This document shows positions 47,856-58,300 of a stretch of 64,000 nucleotides of DNA, one piece after another. Under the pieces are notes generated by a model. The model saw only the letters and a list, made by a program, of their open reading frames with translations, searched no databases and had not been told where the DNA came from. Position 1 is the stretch's first letter. Every line of letters starts with the position of its first letter. The translations under genes were made by a program, and so were the position numbers. Where the stretch lies: assembly GCA_002737275.1 (NCBI GenBank), contig NSIG01000026.1:1-64000 (forward strand), written 5' to 3'. The DNA is from Opitutia bacterium. GTDB lineage: Bacteria; Verrucomicrobiota; Verrucomicrobiia; Opitutales; Opitutaceae.

Positions 47856-48892
47856 GACTCCTCCGGCACGCCGCCAAGGATGCCGCTGAACCAGATATCG
47901 CCCAGCGAGCCCTCCCGTAGGAGCTCCGCCAGATCGGCGCGATCGGCCAACCGCTCGAAGTGCGCCTCGTGGCCGTGCTTCTGCGTGATGACGATCTCTT
48001 CCGGGTGCTCGCGAAAGAGATCCAGCAGGTAGGGCGAGTGCGTCGTCGCGATCACCTGCACGGGAGCGCGCGTTTCGCCCATCGCCGCCGGATAACTCAG
48101 TCGATACAACGCGTCCCGCACCGCGCGCAACATCCGCGGATGAATCCCACGATCAATCTCCTCAATACACACGACCGCTGGCGGCGCCGGATCAAACGAA
48201 AGCACCAAAATCCCCAACACATAAAACACCCCTTGCGAGAGATTGTCCGCCATCACGGGCCCTTCCGCGTCGCCGATCTTCAGGCCCAGTCGCACCACCC
48301 CGCCGGCGTCCTCCGGCACCACGATGCCCGTGAACTCGGGCAACCATCGCGTCAGTTCGGCCTGCAACTGGTCAAACGCCGCCGGAGTTTCACGCTGCCA
48401 CCGGGCCAACACCGCCGCCAAATTCGAACCGTCTCCCGCGAGCCTTGCGCCCGATTCACGCGGGGCCGGCGCCGCCATCGCCGCGTGGTCGAAGACGTAG
48501 CTGCGCATCGTCGCCAACCCGACTTTCACTTCCTCCCAGTCGGCCCGGTTGACCGACTCCACCCGTAACAGATCGCACACCGCATCATCGACACACCCCA
48601 GGCGCGCAATGACTCCGAGATGAGGCGCATCGAACGCAAAGGAAATCTCCGAACCACCGGCGCGCGTCACCGTAGCCGGGTCGCCAAGCGGAAGCTTGGC
48701 CAAGGCACGCAGCTGTTGCAGCGCTTGGATGAGACTGGTCTTGCCGCTCCCATTCGCCCCGATCACGAGATTGAACGGCGATAGTCGCAGGCTCGTGTTG
48801 CGCAGGGCCTTGAAGTTTCGGAAAGCAACGGAAGCGATCACGCAGAAACGTGCACCATGTGACGCCTCGCCGCCAGCCCCGAGATTTGTCAC
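47852..48892 (-). CDS. AAA family ATPase (OLD/RecF-like, AAA_21 type)
   Basis: FRNFKALRNTSLRLSPFNLVIGANGSGKTSLIQAL Walker A, DNLSQGVFYVLGILVLSF, AVVCIEEIDRGIHPRML Walker B, VQVIATTHSPYLLDLF. Start may be an internal GTG. Confidence 0.88.
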   Translation of the reverse strand: MTNLGAGGEASHGARFCVIASVAFRNFKALRNTSLRLSPFNLVIGANGSGKTSLIQALQQLRALAKLPLGDPATVTRAGGSEISFAFDAPHLGVIARLGCVDDAVCDLLRVESVNRADWEEVKVGLATMRSYVFDHAAMAAPAPRESGARLAGDGSNLAAVLARWQRETPAAFDQLQAELTRWLPEFTGIVVPEDAGGVVRLGLKIGDAEGPVMADNLSQGVFYVLGILVLSFDPAPPAVVCIEEIDRGIHPRMLRAVRDALYRLSYPAAMGETRAPVQVIATTHSPYLLDLFREHPEEIVITQKHGHEAHFERLADRADLAELLREGSLGDIWFSGILGGVPEES

Positions 48893-48947
48893 CCCATCGT
48901 CACGGGGCCGTCACTAAGCTGCCATATTTACGTGTTACCAATGTTTC

Positions 48948-50795
48948 ATGTCTCCCACTCGCCTCCTCCCTGCCCTACTGCTCTGCACCGGCGCGCTCGT
49001 CGCCCAGCCCGTGACCACCGTTACGGTCAACAACCAGACCTTCGTCAATCAAGGCCTTGTCGGTGTCGGTCGAATGCCCGCCGACCTCAGAGACAAATTC
49101 GGCGAGACCTTTGGCTCGTTCTCCGCCTTTACATTTCAACCCGGCTCCTGGCAGCGCAACGCCAATGGCTCCTACTCCGGCACGCTCTTCGCCCAACCCG
49201 ACCGCGGCTACAACGTCGCCGGCACGACCAACTATGTGCCGCGCTTTAACAAAATCACGGTCGCCTTCACCCCTGCGCCATCCGGCTCCACCGCGCAGAA
49301 TCAGGTCGCTCTCACGCTGGACGATACGATCAAATTCACCGAAAGCGACGGCACCCCGATGACGTCGCTCGATCCCACGTCGGCCGGCACCGGCACCCGG
49401 GCGGGACTCCCTACGATGCCTCAAGCTTTCAACGGCCGTCTGTCGCTCGACGCCGAGGGTATCGTCGTCAACGCCGACGGTTCGATCTGGGTGAGCGACG
49501 AATACGGTCCCTATATCTTCCGCTTTACGGCCGACGGCCGCCTTACCTCCGCCATTCGGCCACCCGAGGCGATCACACCCAAGCGCGGCGGAGCCTATTC
49601 GTTCGCCTCCAATAATCCCGGCCCCGGCCAAGCTGCCCCCGTGCCCGCCGATCCCACCACCGGCCGCCAAAACAACCAAGGTCTCGAAGGCCTCTCCGTC
49701 TCGCCCGACGGCCGCACCCTCTTCGCCCTGCTGCAATCCGCCGCGCGCCAAGATGGCGGCACCGGTGGCACCGGCCCACGTCGCCACACCCGCCTGCTCG
49801 CTTACGATCTCACCGTCGCAGGGAACCCCACCCTCAAAGGCGAATACGTTGTCGCGTTACCCACCTTCCTGCTCGGCACCGCGACCCGCGTGCCGGCGCA
49901 GAGCGAGATGCTCGCGATCAACAACACCCAATTCCTCGTGCTCGCGCGCGACGGCAACGGCCGCGGCGTCGCCAATCCCACTTCCCTTTATCGCTCGATC
50001 TTGGTCTACGACATCAGCAGCGCCACCGACATCGCTGGCACCGCCTACGACACGCCGACGACCCCAGTCGCACCCGGCGGAGTGCTTGCCGCCGGCATCG
50101 TGCCCGCCACCTCGGCAGTGCTCGTTGATCTGAACAACAACGCCCAGCTCGCGAAATTCGGCCTCAACAACGGCCCCGTGGACAACGTCAACACCCTGTC
50201 CGAAAAGTGGGAGGCCCTCGCGCTCGTCCCCGCCTTTGATCCCGGCGCACCCAACGATTGGTTTCTCTTCGTCGGCAACGACAACGACTTCATCACGACC
50301 AACGGTTTTCAAGACGGCGCGCCTTACGCCGCCGCCCTCGACAACGACAACATGGTGCTCGTCTACCGCGTCGCCATCCCAACGCGCCTCGCAAATGTCG
50401 CCAGCCGCGCCCTGACCGGCCCCGGCCAGAGCGCCCATGTGCTTGGCTTTGTCGTCAGCGGCGCCCGGCCCAAAGCGATGCTGGTCCGTGGCGTCGGCCC
50501 GGCGCTCACGCCGTTTGGTATCACCAACGCCCTGCCCGATCCTTCGCTCACGATCTTCAACGCTGCCGGCCAAGCCGTATTCACCAACAATGACTGGAGC
50601 GCATCGGTCGCCGGCGCCGCCACGGCCGCCGAACTTGCCACCGCCGCCACGCGAGCCGGCGCCTTCGCGCTCTCGGCCAATAGCCGCGATGCTGCGCTGC
50701 TCGTCCAACTTGATCCAGGTGCTTATACGGCCGTGGTCAGCGACGCGTCAGGCGCGACGGGCGTCAGCCTCGTCGAGGTTCATGAGGTGCCGTGA
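48948..50795 (+). CDS. Secreted esterase-like/phytase-family protein with C-terminal beta domain
   Basis: Signal peptide; DAEGIVVNADGSIWVSDEYGPYIFRFTADGRL, NQGLEGLSVSPDGRTLFALLQSA; C-terminal SAHVLGFVVSGARPKAMLVRGVGPALTPFGITNALPDPSLTIFNAAGQ. Confidence 0.85.
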   Translation: MSPTRLLPALLLCTGALVAQPVTTVTVNNQTFVNQGLVGVGRMPADLRDKFGETFGSFSAFTFQPGSWQRNANGSYSGTLFAQPDRGYNVAGTTNYVPRFNKITVAFTPAPSGSTAQNQVALTLDDTIKFTESDGTPMTSLDPTSAGTGTRAGLPTMPQAFNGRLSLDAEGIVVNADGSIWVSDEYGPYIFRFTADGRLTSAIRPPEAITPKRGGAYSFASNNPGPGQAAPVPADPTTGRQNNQGLEGLSVSPDGRTLFALLQSAARQDGGTGGTGPRRHTRLLAYDLTVAGNPTLKGEYVVALPTFLLGTATRVPAQSEMLAINNTQFLVLARDGNGRGVANPTSLYRSILVYDISSATDIAGTAYDTPTTPVAPGGVLAAGIVPATSAVLVDLNNNAQLAKFGLNNGPVDNVNTLSEKWEALALVPAFDPGAPNDWFLFVGNDNDFITTNGFQDGAPYAAALDNDNMVLVYRVAIPTRLANVASRALTGPGQSAHVLGFVVSGARPKAMLVRGVGPALTPFGITNALPDPSLTIFNAAGQAVFTNNDWSASVAGAATAAELATAATRAGAFALSANSRDAALLVQLDPGAYTAVVSDASGATGVSLVEVHEVP

Positions 50796-50835
50796 ACGGG
50801 TCCGGTTATTCCTTCGAAGCAACCCAAAGCCGCCC

Positions 50836-53800
50836 TTATTTGCCTCCGAGAAAGCGGTTCAGCAAGTCACCCGCGCCGCTCTTCTCGTAGGCTAACTTCA
50901 CGAGCGCCGATTGCAGCTCCGAGGTGTCCGGCTGGCCAAGCGAGCCGGTCACCCGCAAGGGCAGGTTGCTGCGAAAATAGCCGAGCTCATCCGGTTTTTC
51001 CGTTTCAAGGGCGGCGAGACTCTTAAGCAGTTTCCCCATCGTCCCGCGCGCCCCGAGCTTGAATTCCATCACGAGGGGCTGGGCGGCGAGTTCGAGCCCG
51101 ACCTTGGCGGCTATGCGGCCGGTACCCGCAAGCCGCAGCTCGGGCGCGATCAGCGTAAAATCCTTGAGCGTCAGGTTCAGCGCCGCGTCACGGGTGAACA
51201 CGACGTTGAGCTGATCATACTCAATCGCAGAGATCATTTTCGACAACGACGCCACCGCTTCGACTTTGCTCGCCGCATCGCTGATGTCCTTACGCCCCGT
51301 GAGCGCACCGGCCAAGTTACCGAGGGTCGCCAAGGTGGAGGCGGTTTTGGTCGTGGTCGCCACTTTCGAGGAGACGTCCGCCGCCAGGGCGCGAAACACG
51401 CCGCCCTTGCTCGTCAGCGCAAAATCACCCGCCGCACGTTGGCCGATTTCACCGAGATTGCGGGCGTTGCCCGTGACTTTGCTGGCGACGGTAAACTTTC
51501 CCTCCACCGTGGGCGGCTGGCCCGGATTCAGCGCTCGCAGAACCGGAGCCGGATCAAAATTGGTCACATCGAGATCAAGCGCGACGCCGTAAGGTTCCGG
51601 CGCGGTCGGCGTAAACGTGAGCCCGCCCTTCAGCTTGATTTCGCTGCCCTCGCCCAAACCGGCGCGCACGCCGACCAATTTGACCGCTCCGGCATCGATG
51701 CGGATCGTGCCGCCGATGTCGGCGACCTCAAATTTTTGAGCGTAAACGACTTTCTTGAGCGAAAGTGCGAGCTGCCCGCTCACCCCGCTCCAGACGGGTG
51801 CTGCGTCGCGACGGGCGGCCTGGGCCGCCGCAGCAGAATTTGCGGACGCCCCACCGGCAAACGGGGCCGCGAGGAGTTGGACGTCTTCGACGAAGACTTG
51901 GCTGCTCGTCAGTCGAGCGTCGATGGTCAGGCCGGCCGGCTTGGTCTGGAGCAGCGAACCGGCCAAAGTGAAATCGGATTGGCGGCCGTCGCGGGTGAGA
52001 AGCAGGGGCACGTTAAGGGCGATCTTGCCGTCAGCCCCGATGTCGGCGCGGACCTGAACGGAGATCGCCGGAATTTTTTCGCGACTGAGCTTCGGATCAG
52101 CCAGGAGGTCAGTGAGCGCGAGCGTGAGCTCGACCGAAGTCGCCGCTGCGACCGTGGCCACGAAACCACCCGACGCGTTACCGCTGACGATCCCCGCCAG
52201 GTTGGCCGCAGCGGGTTGGGCCAGAAGCGCGGGGAGACTGGAACTCCACTCGCCCGCCGTCTTGATCGGTTGATCCTTGCCCGTCAGTTGACCGGCCTTG
52301 GCTTTCAGCGCGAAGAGCTTGGTGCCGGCGCTTTGTACGGTGAGCGAAGTGACCTCGGCTTGCCAACCGGCTGGCGCGTAATCGGCCGACACATTTAACG
52401 CGAGATCGACCGCCTCCAACAGCGGTTCGCCGGCCTGCGCAAGCGTCAGCCCGCTGATCGAAAGCGGGACGCGGGGCCGGAGCGCCATGCCACCGTTGTT
52501 GGCCGTCGCTGCGAATTCACCTCGAAGATCACTGCCGGTGAGCGTAAGCCCCGGCAAAAACGGTTGTGCCCAAGCGAGCGGCAGTCCGTGCAGCGTGATC
52601 GCCACGAGTTCCCGTGCGGGATCGGCGACCTTCAGCTCGCCGGTCTTGGCGTTAAACTCGAAAGCTTGCAGAGACTGGATGGCCGCAACGGGTCGGGCGC
52701 CGGATAGTTCGGCCTTCAGTCGATCGATCCGAGTCGAGTCGCCACGTTGCGCGAGATCGAACTCCGCGAGCGCCCGGATCGCACCGATGGCGGCGAGCTC
52801 CGGCTTTAAAACCCCGAGCTGGTCAGCCTTCACGTCGAGCTGGCCGTGGGCGCGGATCTCGGCGAATGCGGTATCGGTCGAGAAGGTACCTTCGCCGGTG
52901 GCAGCAAACAGCGGGAGGGTGTGGCCCAAAGCAAACGGCGCGAGATCGGCCGAGCGCAGATCAATTTTCCACGAGCCGCCGAGGGTGCGGCTCGCGGCCG
53001 CAAGGTCGGCGGTGAGGGAGACAAGTGGTTGGGCTGGATTCGCGAACGTCAGGGTGTAGCTCTCACCACCGGGTGTGCGGGTGGCCGATATCACCGCGGA
53101 GAGAGTCACGCCCGCCGGAAACTGCGGTCCAACGGCCATCGCTTTTGGCTCAGCCGAAAAGCGGCTGAGCGTGCGGGCGGAATCCATCGTCACGACGAGC
53201 GTTGATTGCAGCATCACGTGGTTCATCGCAAAGTTTTCGCCGGTGAAAGAGGCGTTGAGGTCGAGTTTGAATCGCCCCTCTTGGCCGACGCCAAGACCGC
53301 CGCCCGCCAAGATCACCCGCGCCCGCGCGGCCGGTCCGCCGCCGGGCGCGGGCGGGAGAATCACTTCGCCTTCGAGATCTACGCCGTCCAACGCCAAATC
53401 GACCGGAAGCCGCAACTGCCCGAGCACGCCAGCAAACGCCCGCGCTACGGCCGCTTGATTTGCCGCGACCACCGAATTTGGCGTCGCAGGCAGCGGCGTC
53501 GCAGCTCCGCCGGGTGCTGGTGCGAGGTGGGTCGGAGACGTGCGCGCCGAGAGTGGCGCCGCGGTTTTGCTGAGATCAATGGTCCAACCTCGGGCGGTCA
53601 GTTTACCGACGCTTACTTTTTGCGAGAAACCTGCGGCGATGATCGGGAACTCGACCGACAGTGAAGGAACCGTCAGGACCGCGCCGTTGATCTCGGCGCG
53701 CAATGCTTTGACCTCGGCCCGGTCAAGTCCGATCGCAACGGACGCCCACGTCGCCTTTACCGACGGTTGGCCGGCAAGAATTTTTCTAGCGGCCCAAGTC

Positions 53801-53892
53801 TGCACCCCGGAATTGAAGGCGAGCCCGATAGTCACCAGCGTGAGGACCGTGGAGACACCGAGAGAAATTAGCAGGATACGAGCCGGCTTCAT
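50836..53892 (-). CDS. AsmA-like/DUF748-type large membrane-anchored protein
   Basis: Single N-terminal TM, ~1018 aa, repetitive beta-rich sequence, C-terminal LKDFTLIAPELRLAGTGRIAAKVGLELAAQPLVMEFKLGARG. Confidence 0.75.
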   Translation of the reverse strand: MKPARILLISLGVSTVLTLVTIGLAFNSGVQTWAARKILAGQPSVKATWASVAIGLDRAEVKALRAEINGAVLTVPSLSVEFPIIAAGFSQKVSVGKLTARGWTIDLSKTAAPLSARTSPTHLAPAPGGAATPLPATPNSVVAANQAAVARAFAGVLGQLRLPVDLALDGVDLEGEVILPPAPGGGPAARARVILAGGGLGVGQEGRFKLDLNASFTGENFAMNHVMLQSTLVVTMDSARTLSRFSAEPKAMAVGPQFPAGVTLSAVISATRTPGGESYTLTFANPAQPLVSLTADLAAASRTLGGSWKIDLRSADLAPFALGHTLPLFAATGEGTFSTDTAFAEIRAHGQLDVKADQLGVLKPELAAIGAIRALAEFDLAQRGDSTRIDRLKAELSGARPVAAIQSLQAFEFNAKTGELKVADPARELVAITLHGLPLAWAQPFLPGLTLTGSDLRGEFAATANNGGMALRPRVPLSISGLTLAQAGEPLLEAVDLALNVSADYAPAGWQAEVTSLTVQSAGTKLFALKAKAGQLTGKDQPIKTAGEWSSSLPALLAQPAAANLAGIVSGNASGGFVATVAAATSVELTLALTDLLADPKLSREKIPAISVQVRADIGADGKIALNVPLLLTRDGRQSDFTLAGSLLQTKPAGLTIDARLTSSQVFVEDVQLLAAPFAGGASANSAAAAQAARRDAAPVWSGVSGQLALSLKKVVYAQKFEVADIGGTIRIDAGAVKLVGVRAGLGEGSEIKLKGGLTFTPTAPEPYGVALDLDVTNFDPAPVLRALNPGQPPTVEGKFTVASKVTGNARNLGEIGQRAAGDFALTSKGGVFRALAADVSSKVATTTKTASTLATLGNLAGALTGRKDISDAASKVEAVASLSKMISAIEYDQLNVVFTRDAALNLTLKDFTLIAPELRLAGTGRIAAKVGLELAAQPLVMEFKLGARGTMGKLLKSLAALETEKPDELGYFRSNLPLRVTGSLGQPDTSELQSALVKLAYEKSGAGDLLNRFLGGK

Positions 53893-54031
53893 GGGATAGA
53901 GGAAGAACCCGGGGGCCGATCAGGAGTTGCAAGCCGCCGGAAGTTTGAGGAGCAAAATGTGCTAGATTATCGCGGCACGGAGACAAACTGCGGGGCCATC
54001 AAGGCGAGGTGAGACCGGCGCCTCGCGCCGC

Positions 54032-55354
54032 TTAGTTGGCCAACAGCGCATCGGGCAAACCGACGGCTTTGCGGACTTGGGCGACCGCGACATTGTAGCT
54101 GTAGAATGATTGAATTTGGTTGGTGCGGGCCGTGGTGAGATCGACCTGAGATTGAAGCACATCGAGCTGGGTCGCCGTGCCCGCACCATAGCGGGCATTG
54201 GCCAGCCGGAGACTTTCCTCGGCCTGCGCCACTACTTTCTGTGAGGCCTCGGCCAGCTCCGTGGCCTCTTGCAACGACGAGAGCGCACGGCGGACTTCAA
54301 CGTCGATCGCGAAGGACTGCTCGTTGAGCCCGAGGCGGGATTGCTCAACGGCTGAGCGGGCTTGGGCGACGCGGCCGTTGGTGGCAGCGCCGTCGAAGAT
54401 ATTCCACTGCGACTGCACGCCCACGAGCCAGCCGTCCCTGGAATCGCCCAAGGCATCGGTCGTGCCTTTGCGCAATTGCCAGCCGCCATAGGCGGAAACT
54501 CCTGGGTAGCGGTTGGCTTTCGCCGTCGTCACCGAGGTTTCTCGAGCGTCAACGAGCTTGGCGAGCCGGGCGAGTTCGGGGCGACTGGCACGCGCGGCGT
54601 CGAGTGAGGCCTGAAGCTCAAACGTCACGGGGACAAAATCGAGCGTGCCGGCAAACTCCGGGACCTTGCGGAGCGTTTCGGAGGTGCTGGTGACAAAGCC
54701 GAGCGCTTGGCGCAGCGCCTCGATCGCGAGGCGGTGGGTGTTGCGCGCGGTGATGAGCGGCACTTGGGCGTTCGCGAGAGCGACCTCGGCGCGAAGTTTC
54801 TCGAAGGCCGAAACGGCGCCGGCGTCAAAGCGGTCGGTGGCGTTCTTGAGCTGCTGGCGGAGCAATTCGGCGTTGGACTCCTGGACCTTGATTTTCTCCT
54901 TGGCCAAAAGGATGTCGTAGAATTTAACCCGGACATTGAGGAGCGCGTCGTTGATCACGGCTTTGAGTTCGAGGAGGGCAGCCTCGCGGGAGAGCTCCGA
55001 GCTCTTGACCGCCGAGCGGACGCCGCCGCCGGAGAAGAGCGTCTGGCTCGCAGTGATGCTGAGATTCCACGCGCGATCAGAAGTCGGAAAGGTCTGGGAC
55101 AGCGTCTCGTCGTTGAGCTGATAGCTGCCGGCGGCTGAGACGTTGGGAATGGCGCGGGCCCTCACTTCGACGACGACGCCCTCCTGTTGCTTGATGCGCT
55201 CACGCGCTTGGCGAATTGAGAAGTTATTTTCGACGGCGAAGCGCAACGCCGTCGGGAGGTCGAGCGTCTCGGGGATACCCTGCATCGGAGCCGGCTGGGC
55301 CGAAACCAATGCGGTCGCAAATAACAGAGTGGTGATAGAACGGAGCGTTTTCAT
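54032..55354 (-). CDS. TolC family outer membrane protein
   Basis: ALRFAVENNFSIRQARERIKQQEGVVVEVRARAIPNVSAAGSY; ARYGAGTATQLDVLQSQVDLTTARTNQIQSFYSYNVA. Confidence 0.93.
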   Translation of the reverse strand: MKTLRSITTLLFATALVSAQPAPMQGIPETLDLPTALRFAVENNFSIRQARERIKQQEGVVVEVRARAIPNVSAAGSYQLNDETLSQTFPTSDRAWNLSITASQTLFSGGGVRSAVKSSELSREAALLELKAVINDALLNVRVKFYDILLAKEKIKVQESNAELLRQQLKNATDRFDAGAVSAFEKLRAEVALANAQVPLITARNTHRLAIEALRQALGFVTSTSETLRKVPEFAGTLDFVPVTFELQASLDAARASRPELARLAKLVDARETSVTTAKANRYPGVSAYGGWQLRKGTTDALGDSRDGWLVGVQSQWNIFDGAATNGRVAQARSAVEQSRLGLNEQSFAIDVEVRRALSSLQEATELAEASQKVVAQAEESLRLANARYGAGTATQLDVLQSQVDLTTARTNQIQSFYSYNVAVAQVRKAVGLPDALLAN

Positions 55355-55366
55355 AGCTACAGAAGA

Positions 55367-58300
55367 TTAGTTCGCGTGAACCGGAGTGGCCGCAACCTCG
55401 GGAGCGTGAATGCGCTCCTTGGCGCGGTCGCGGGCGATTAACATGTAAAAGGCTGGCACCACGTAGAGGGTGAAGACCGTGCCGACCGCCATCCCCACGA
55501 CCAGCACCCAGCCGATGCTGTTACGGGCCGCCGCACCGGGGCCCGTCACGAAAATCAGCATAAGGTGACCGAAAACGGTCGCCGCCGATGTCATCAACAC
55601 CGGGCGAAGACGGGTGGCCGCGGCCCGGCGAATCGCGACAATCTTAGCGACCCCTTCTGCTTGCAGGCCGTTGGCAAACTCAACGATGAGAATGCCGTTC
55701 TTCGCGATCAAGCCGACGAGGGTGATCAGACCGATCTGCGAGTAGATGTTGAGCGTAGTTTTCCAAAGGAAGATCGGCAACATTGCCCCGACGATCGCGA
55801 GCGGCACCGACCCGAGCAAAATAATGAAAGGATCGCGGAAGCTGTTAAATTGGGCCGCGAGCACGAGGAAGATGAGCAGGCCTGCCATCGCGAACGCCTT
55901 CCACAGGGCATCGCCCTCGGTGCGGAGTTGCCGCGACTGCCCACCATAGTCGATCGAGTAACCGGACGGGAGAATTTCGGCGGCCTTGGCCTCGAGCTTC
56001 TTGAGTGCGAGGTCGATGCTCGGACCGACCCCGGTGATCTTGACGGCGTTGAGCTGCTGAAACCGGTTCAGCGTGCGCGGCTGCACGGTGTGGTTGAGGG
56101 TGGCCAAAGTATCGAGACTGACCAGTTGGCCGTTGGGTCCACGCAGCTGATAGTCGAGCAATTGCTCGGCGTTGAGTCGCTCTCCGCGCTCGACCTGGGG
56201 TATCACCCGGTAACTGCGGCCATCGTTGACGAAACGATTCGCGTAGCCGCCACCCAACATGGAACCGAGATCGCGGGCCACGTCGGTGAGATTTAGGCCC
56301 ATCGAGGCAACCTTGTCCTTGTCGATCTCGACCGAAACCTGGGGTAGGTCGAACTTAAGATCGCTGTCGGCGAAATAGAACGTCGGGGCTGCGTTGGGGG
56401 CGTTGGCTTCCGTATTGGCGTAGAGGACCAACTGGTCGGCATACTCCATCATTTCTTTGTGGTCCGCCGTGGAGCGCAGGACGAATTCAATCGGGAATTG
56501 ACCGCCGGCCGGCAACGGCTCGGGTGTGGTCACGATGACATTCATGCCGACGATGGAGGCCGCCGGCCCCTGCAGGGATTCCTGAATTTGAATCGAGGAA
56601 CGCGTGCGTTCCGACCAAGGCTTCAAGATTACGCCCGAGAAACCGAAATTGGCGCCGGTAATCTGGAACGAGTTCTCATACTCAGGGAAACTGGTGAACA
56701 TTTTCTGCACCTCTCCCGCAAACATCACGTTTTGATCGATCGTCGAAGTGGGCGATGGCAGCAAAATACTGAAGACCACGCCTTGGTCCTCCTTTGGCGC
56801 GAGTTCACGTTGGGCGAACATCAGAAACGGAACGAGCAAGAGCGTGAGCAAAATCGCCGCAGTGATAGTCACAGGCACCCAGCCGAGACTCGCGCCGATC
56901 ATCCGTTCGTAGCGATCGCGCACCCGCTCAAACAGCCGGTTGATCGCGCCGCCCAACCCGCCCTGATGGCCCGAGGCTTGGGGTTTCAATAAATAAGCGC
57001 TCATCATCGGCGAGAGCGTGAGGGCGACGAAACCCGAGACGGTCACCGCGCCGGCGAGGGTCATCGCAAACTCGCGGAAGAGTGCCCCCGTCAAACCGCC
57101 TTGGAACGCGATCGGCGCGTAAACGGCAGCGAGCGTGATCGTCATGGAGATAACGGGACCGACGAGCTCGCGGGCACCGAGGATCGCCGCGTCCACCGGA
57201 GACTTCCCTTCGGCGATGTGGCGCTCGATATTTTCAACGACGACGATCGCGTCGTCGACGACGATCCCGACCGCCAAAACGATCGCGAGGAGCGTGAGCA
57301 GGTTGATCGAAAACCCAAACGCATGCATGAGCGCCATCGCACCGACCAACGAAAGCGGCATGGCGACGATCGGAATCAACACCGAGCGGAACGAACCCAT
57401 GAACAGGAAAATCACGATCATCACAATGATCAGCGTCTCGATCAGCGTCGTAAGAATCTCCTTCAACGCGTCGTCGATGTATTTGCTGGCGTCGTACGCG
57501 ATCTTAACGTTCAGACCGGCCGGCAGGGCGCGCTCGATCTCGGGCACGACGGCGCGGACGCTTTTGATCACTTCAACCGTGCTGTCGGTCGGCAAGACCC
57601 AGATGCCCATGAACGTCGCGGCCTGGCCGCCGAACCGGACCTCCGTGTTGTAGTCTTCGGCACCGAGCACGACCTCGGCGATGTCGGAGAGGCGGATGAT
57701 CGTGCCGTTACGCTCAGCGACGACGAGTTTCTTGAAGTCGTCCACATTCTTGAGGTCGGTGTTGGCGACGAGGCTCATGCTGAGCATCGAGCCTTTGGTC
57801 GAACCGACCGCGGCGAGCGCGTTGTTATTTTGCAGGGCGACGCGGACCTCGGCCGGGCTGATACCACGGGCGGCAAGTTCGGCCGGCTTCAACCAGACGC
57901 GCATCGCGAATACCCGGCCGCCGAGCACGTCGGCGCGTTGCACGCCTTTGACCGAGGAGAGCCTTGGCTGCACCATGCGGTTCAAATAATCGGTGATCTG
58001 GTTCTGATCGAGCGTGTCAGAGTAGAAACTCAGGTAAGCGGAGGCGAATTGGCTGTCGGCGGTCTCGACGTTGATCGTCGGCGTCTCGGCTCCCGCAGGC
58101 AGTTCGCTGCGGACCTGGTTGATCTTGGCGCTGACCTGGGCCAGCGCCGCGTTGGTGTCGTAGTTGAGCCGGAGAAAAACTTTGATCGTGCTGATGCCGG
58201 CGCCGCTCGTGGATTCGATGTAGTCGATGCCATCGGCGCTGGAGATGACGCGCTCAAGCTGCGTGGTGATGTAGCCGCGCACGGTATCAGCGCTGGCACC

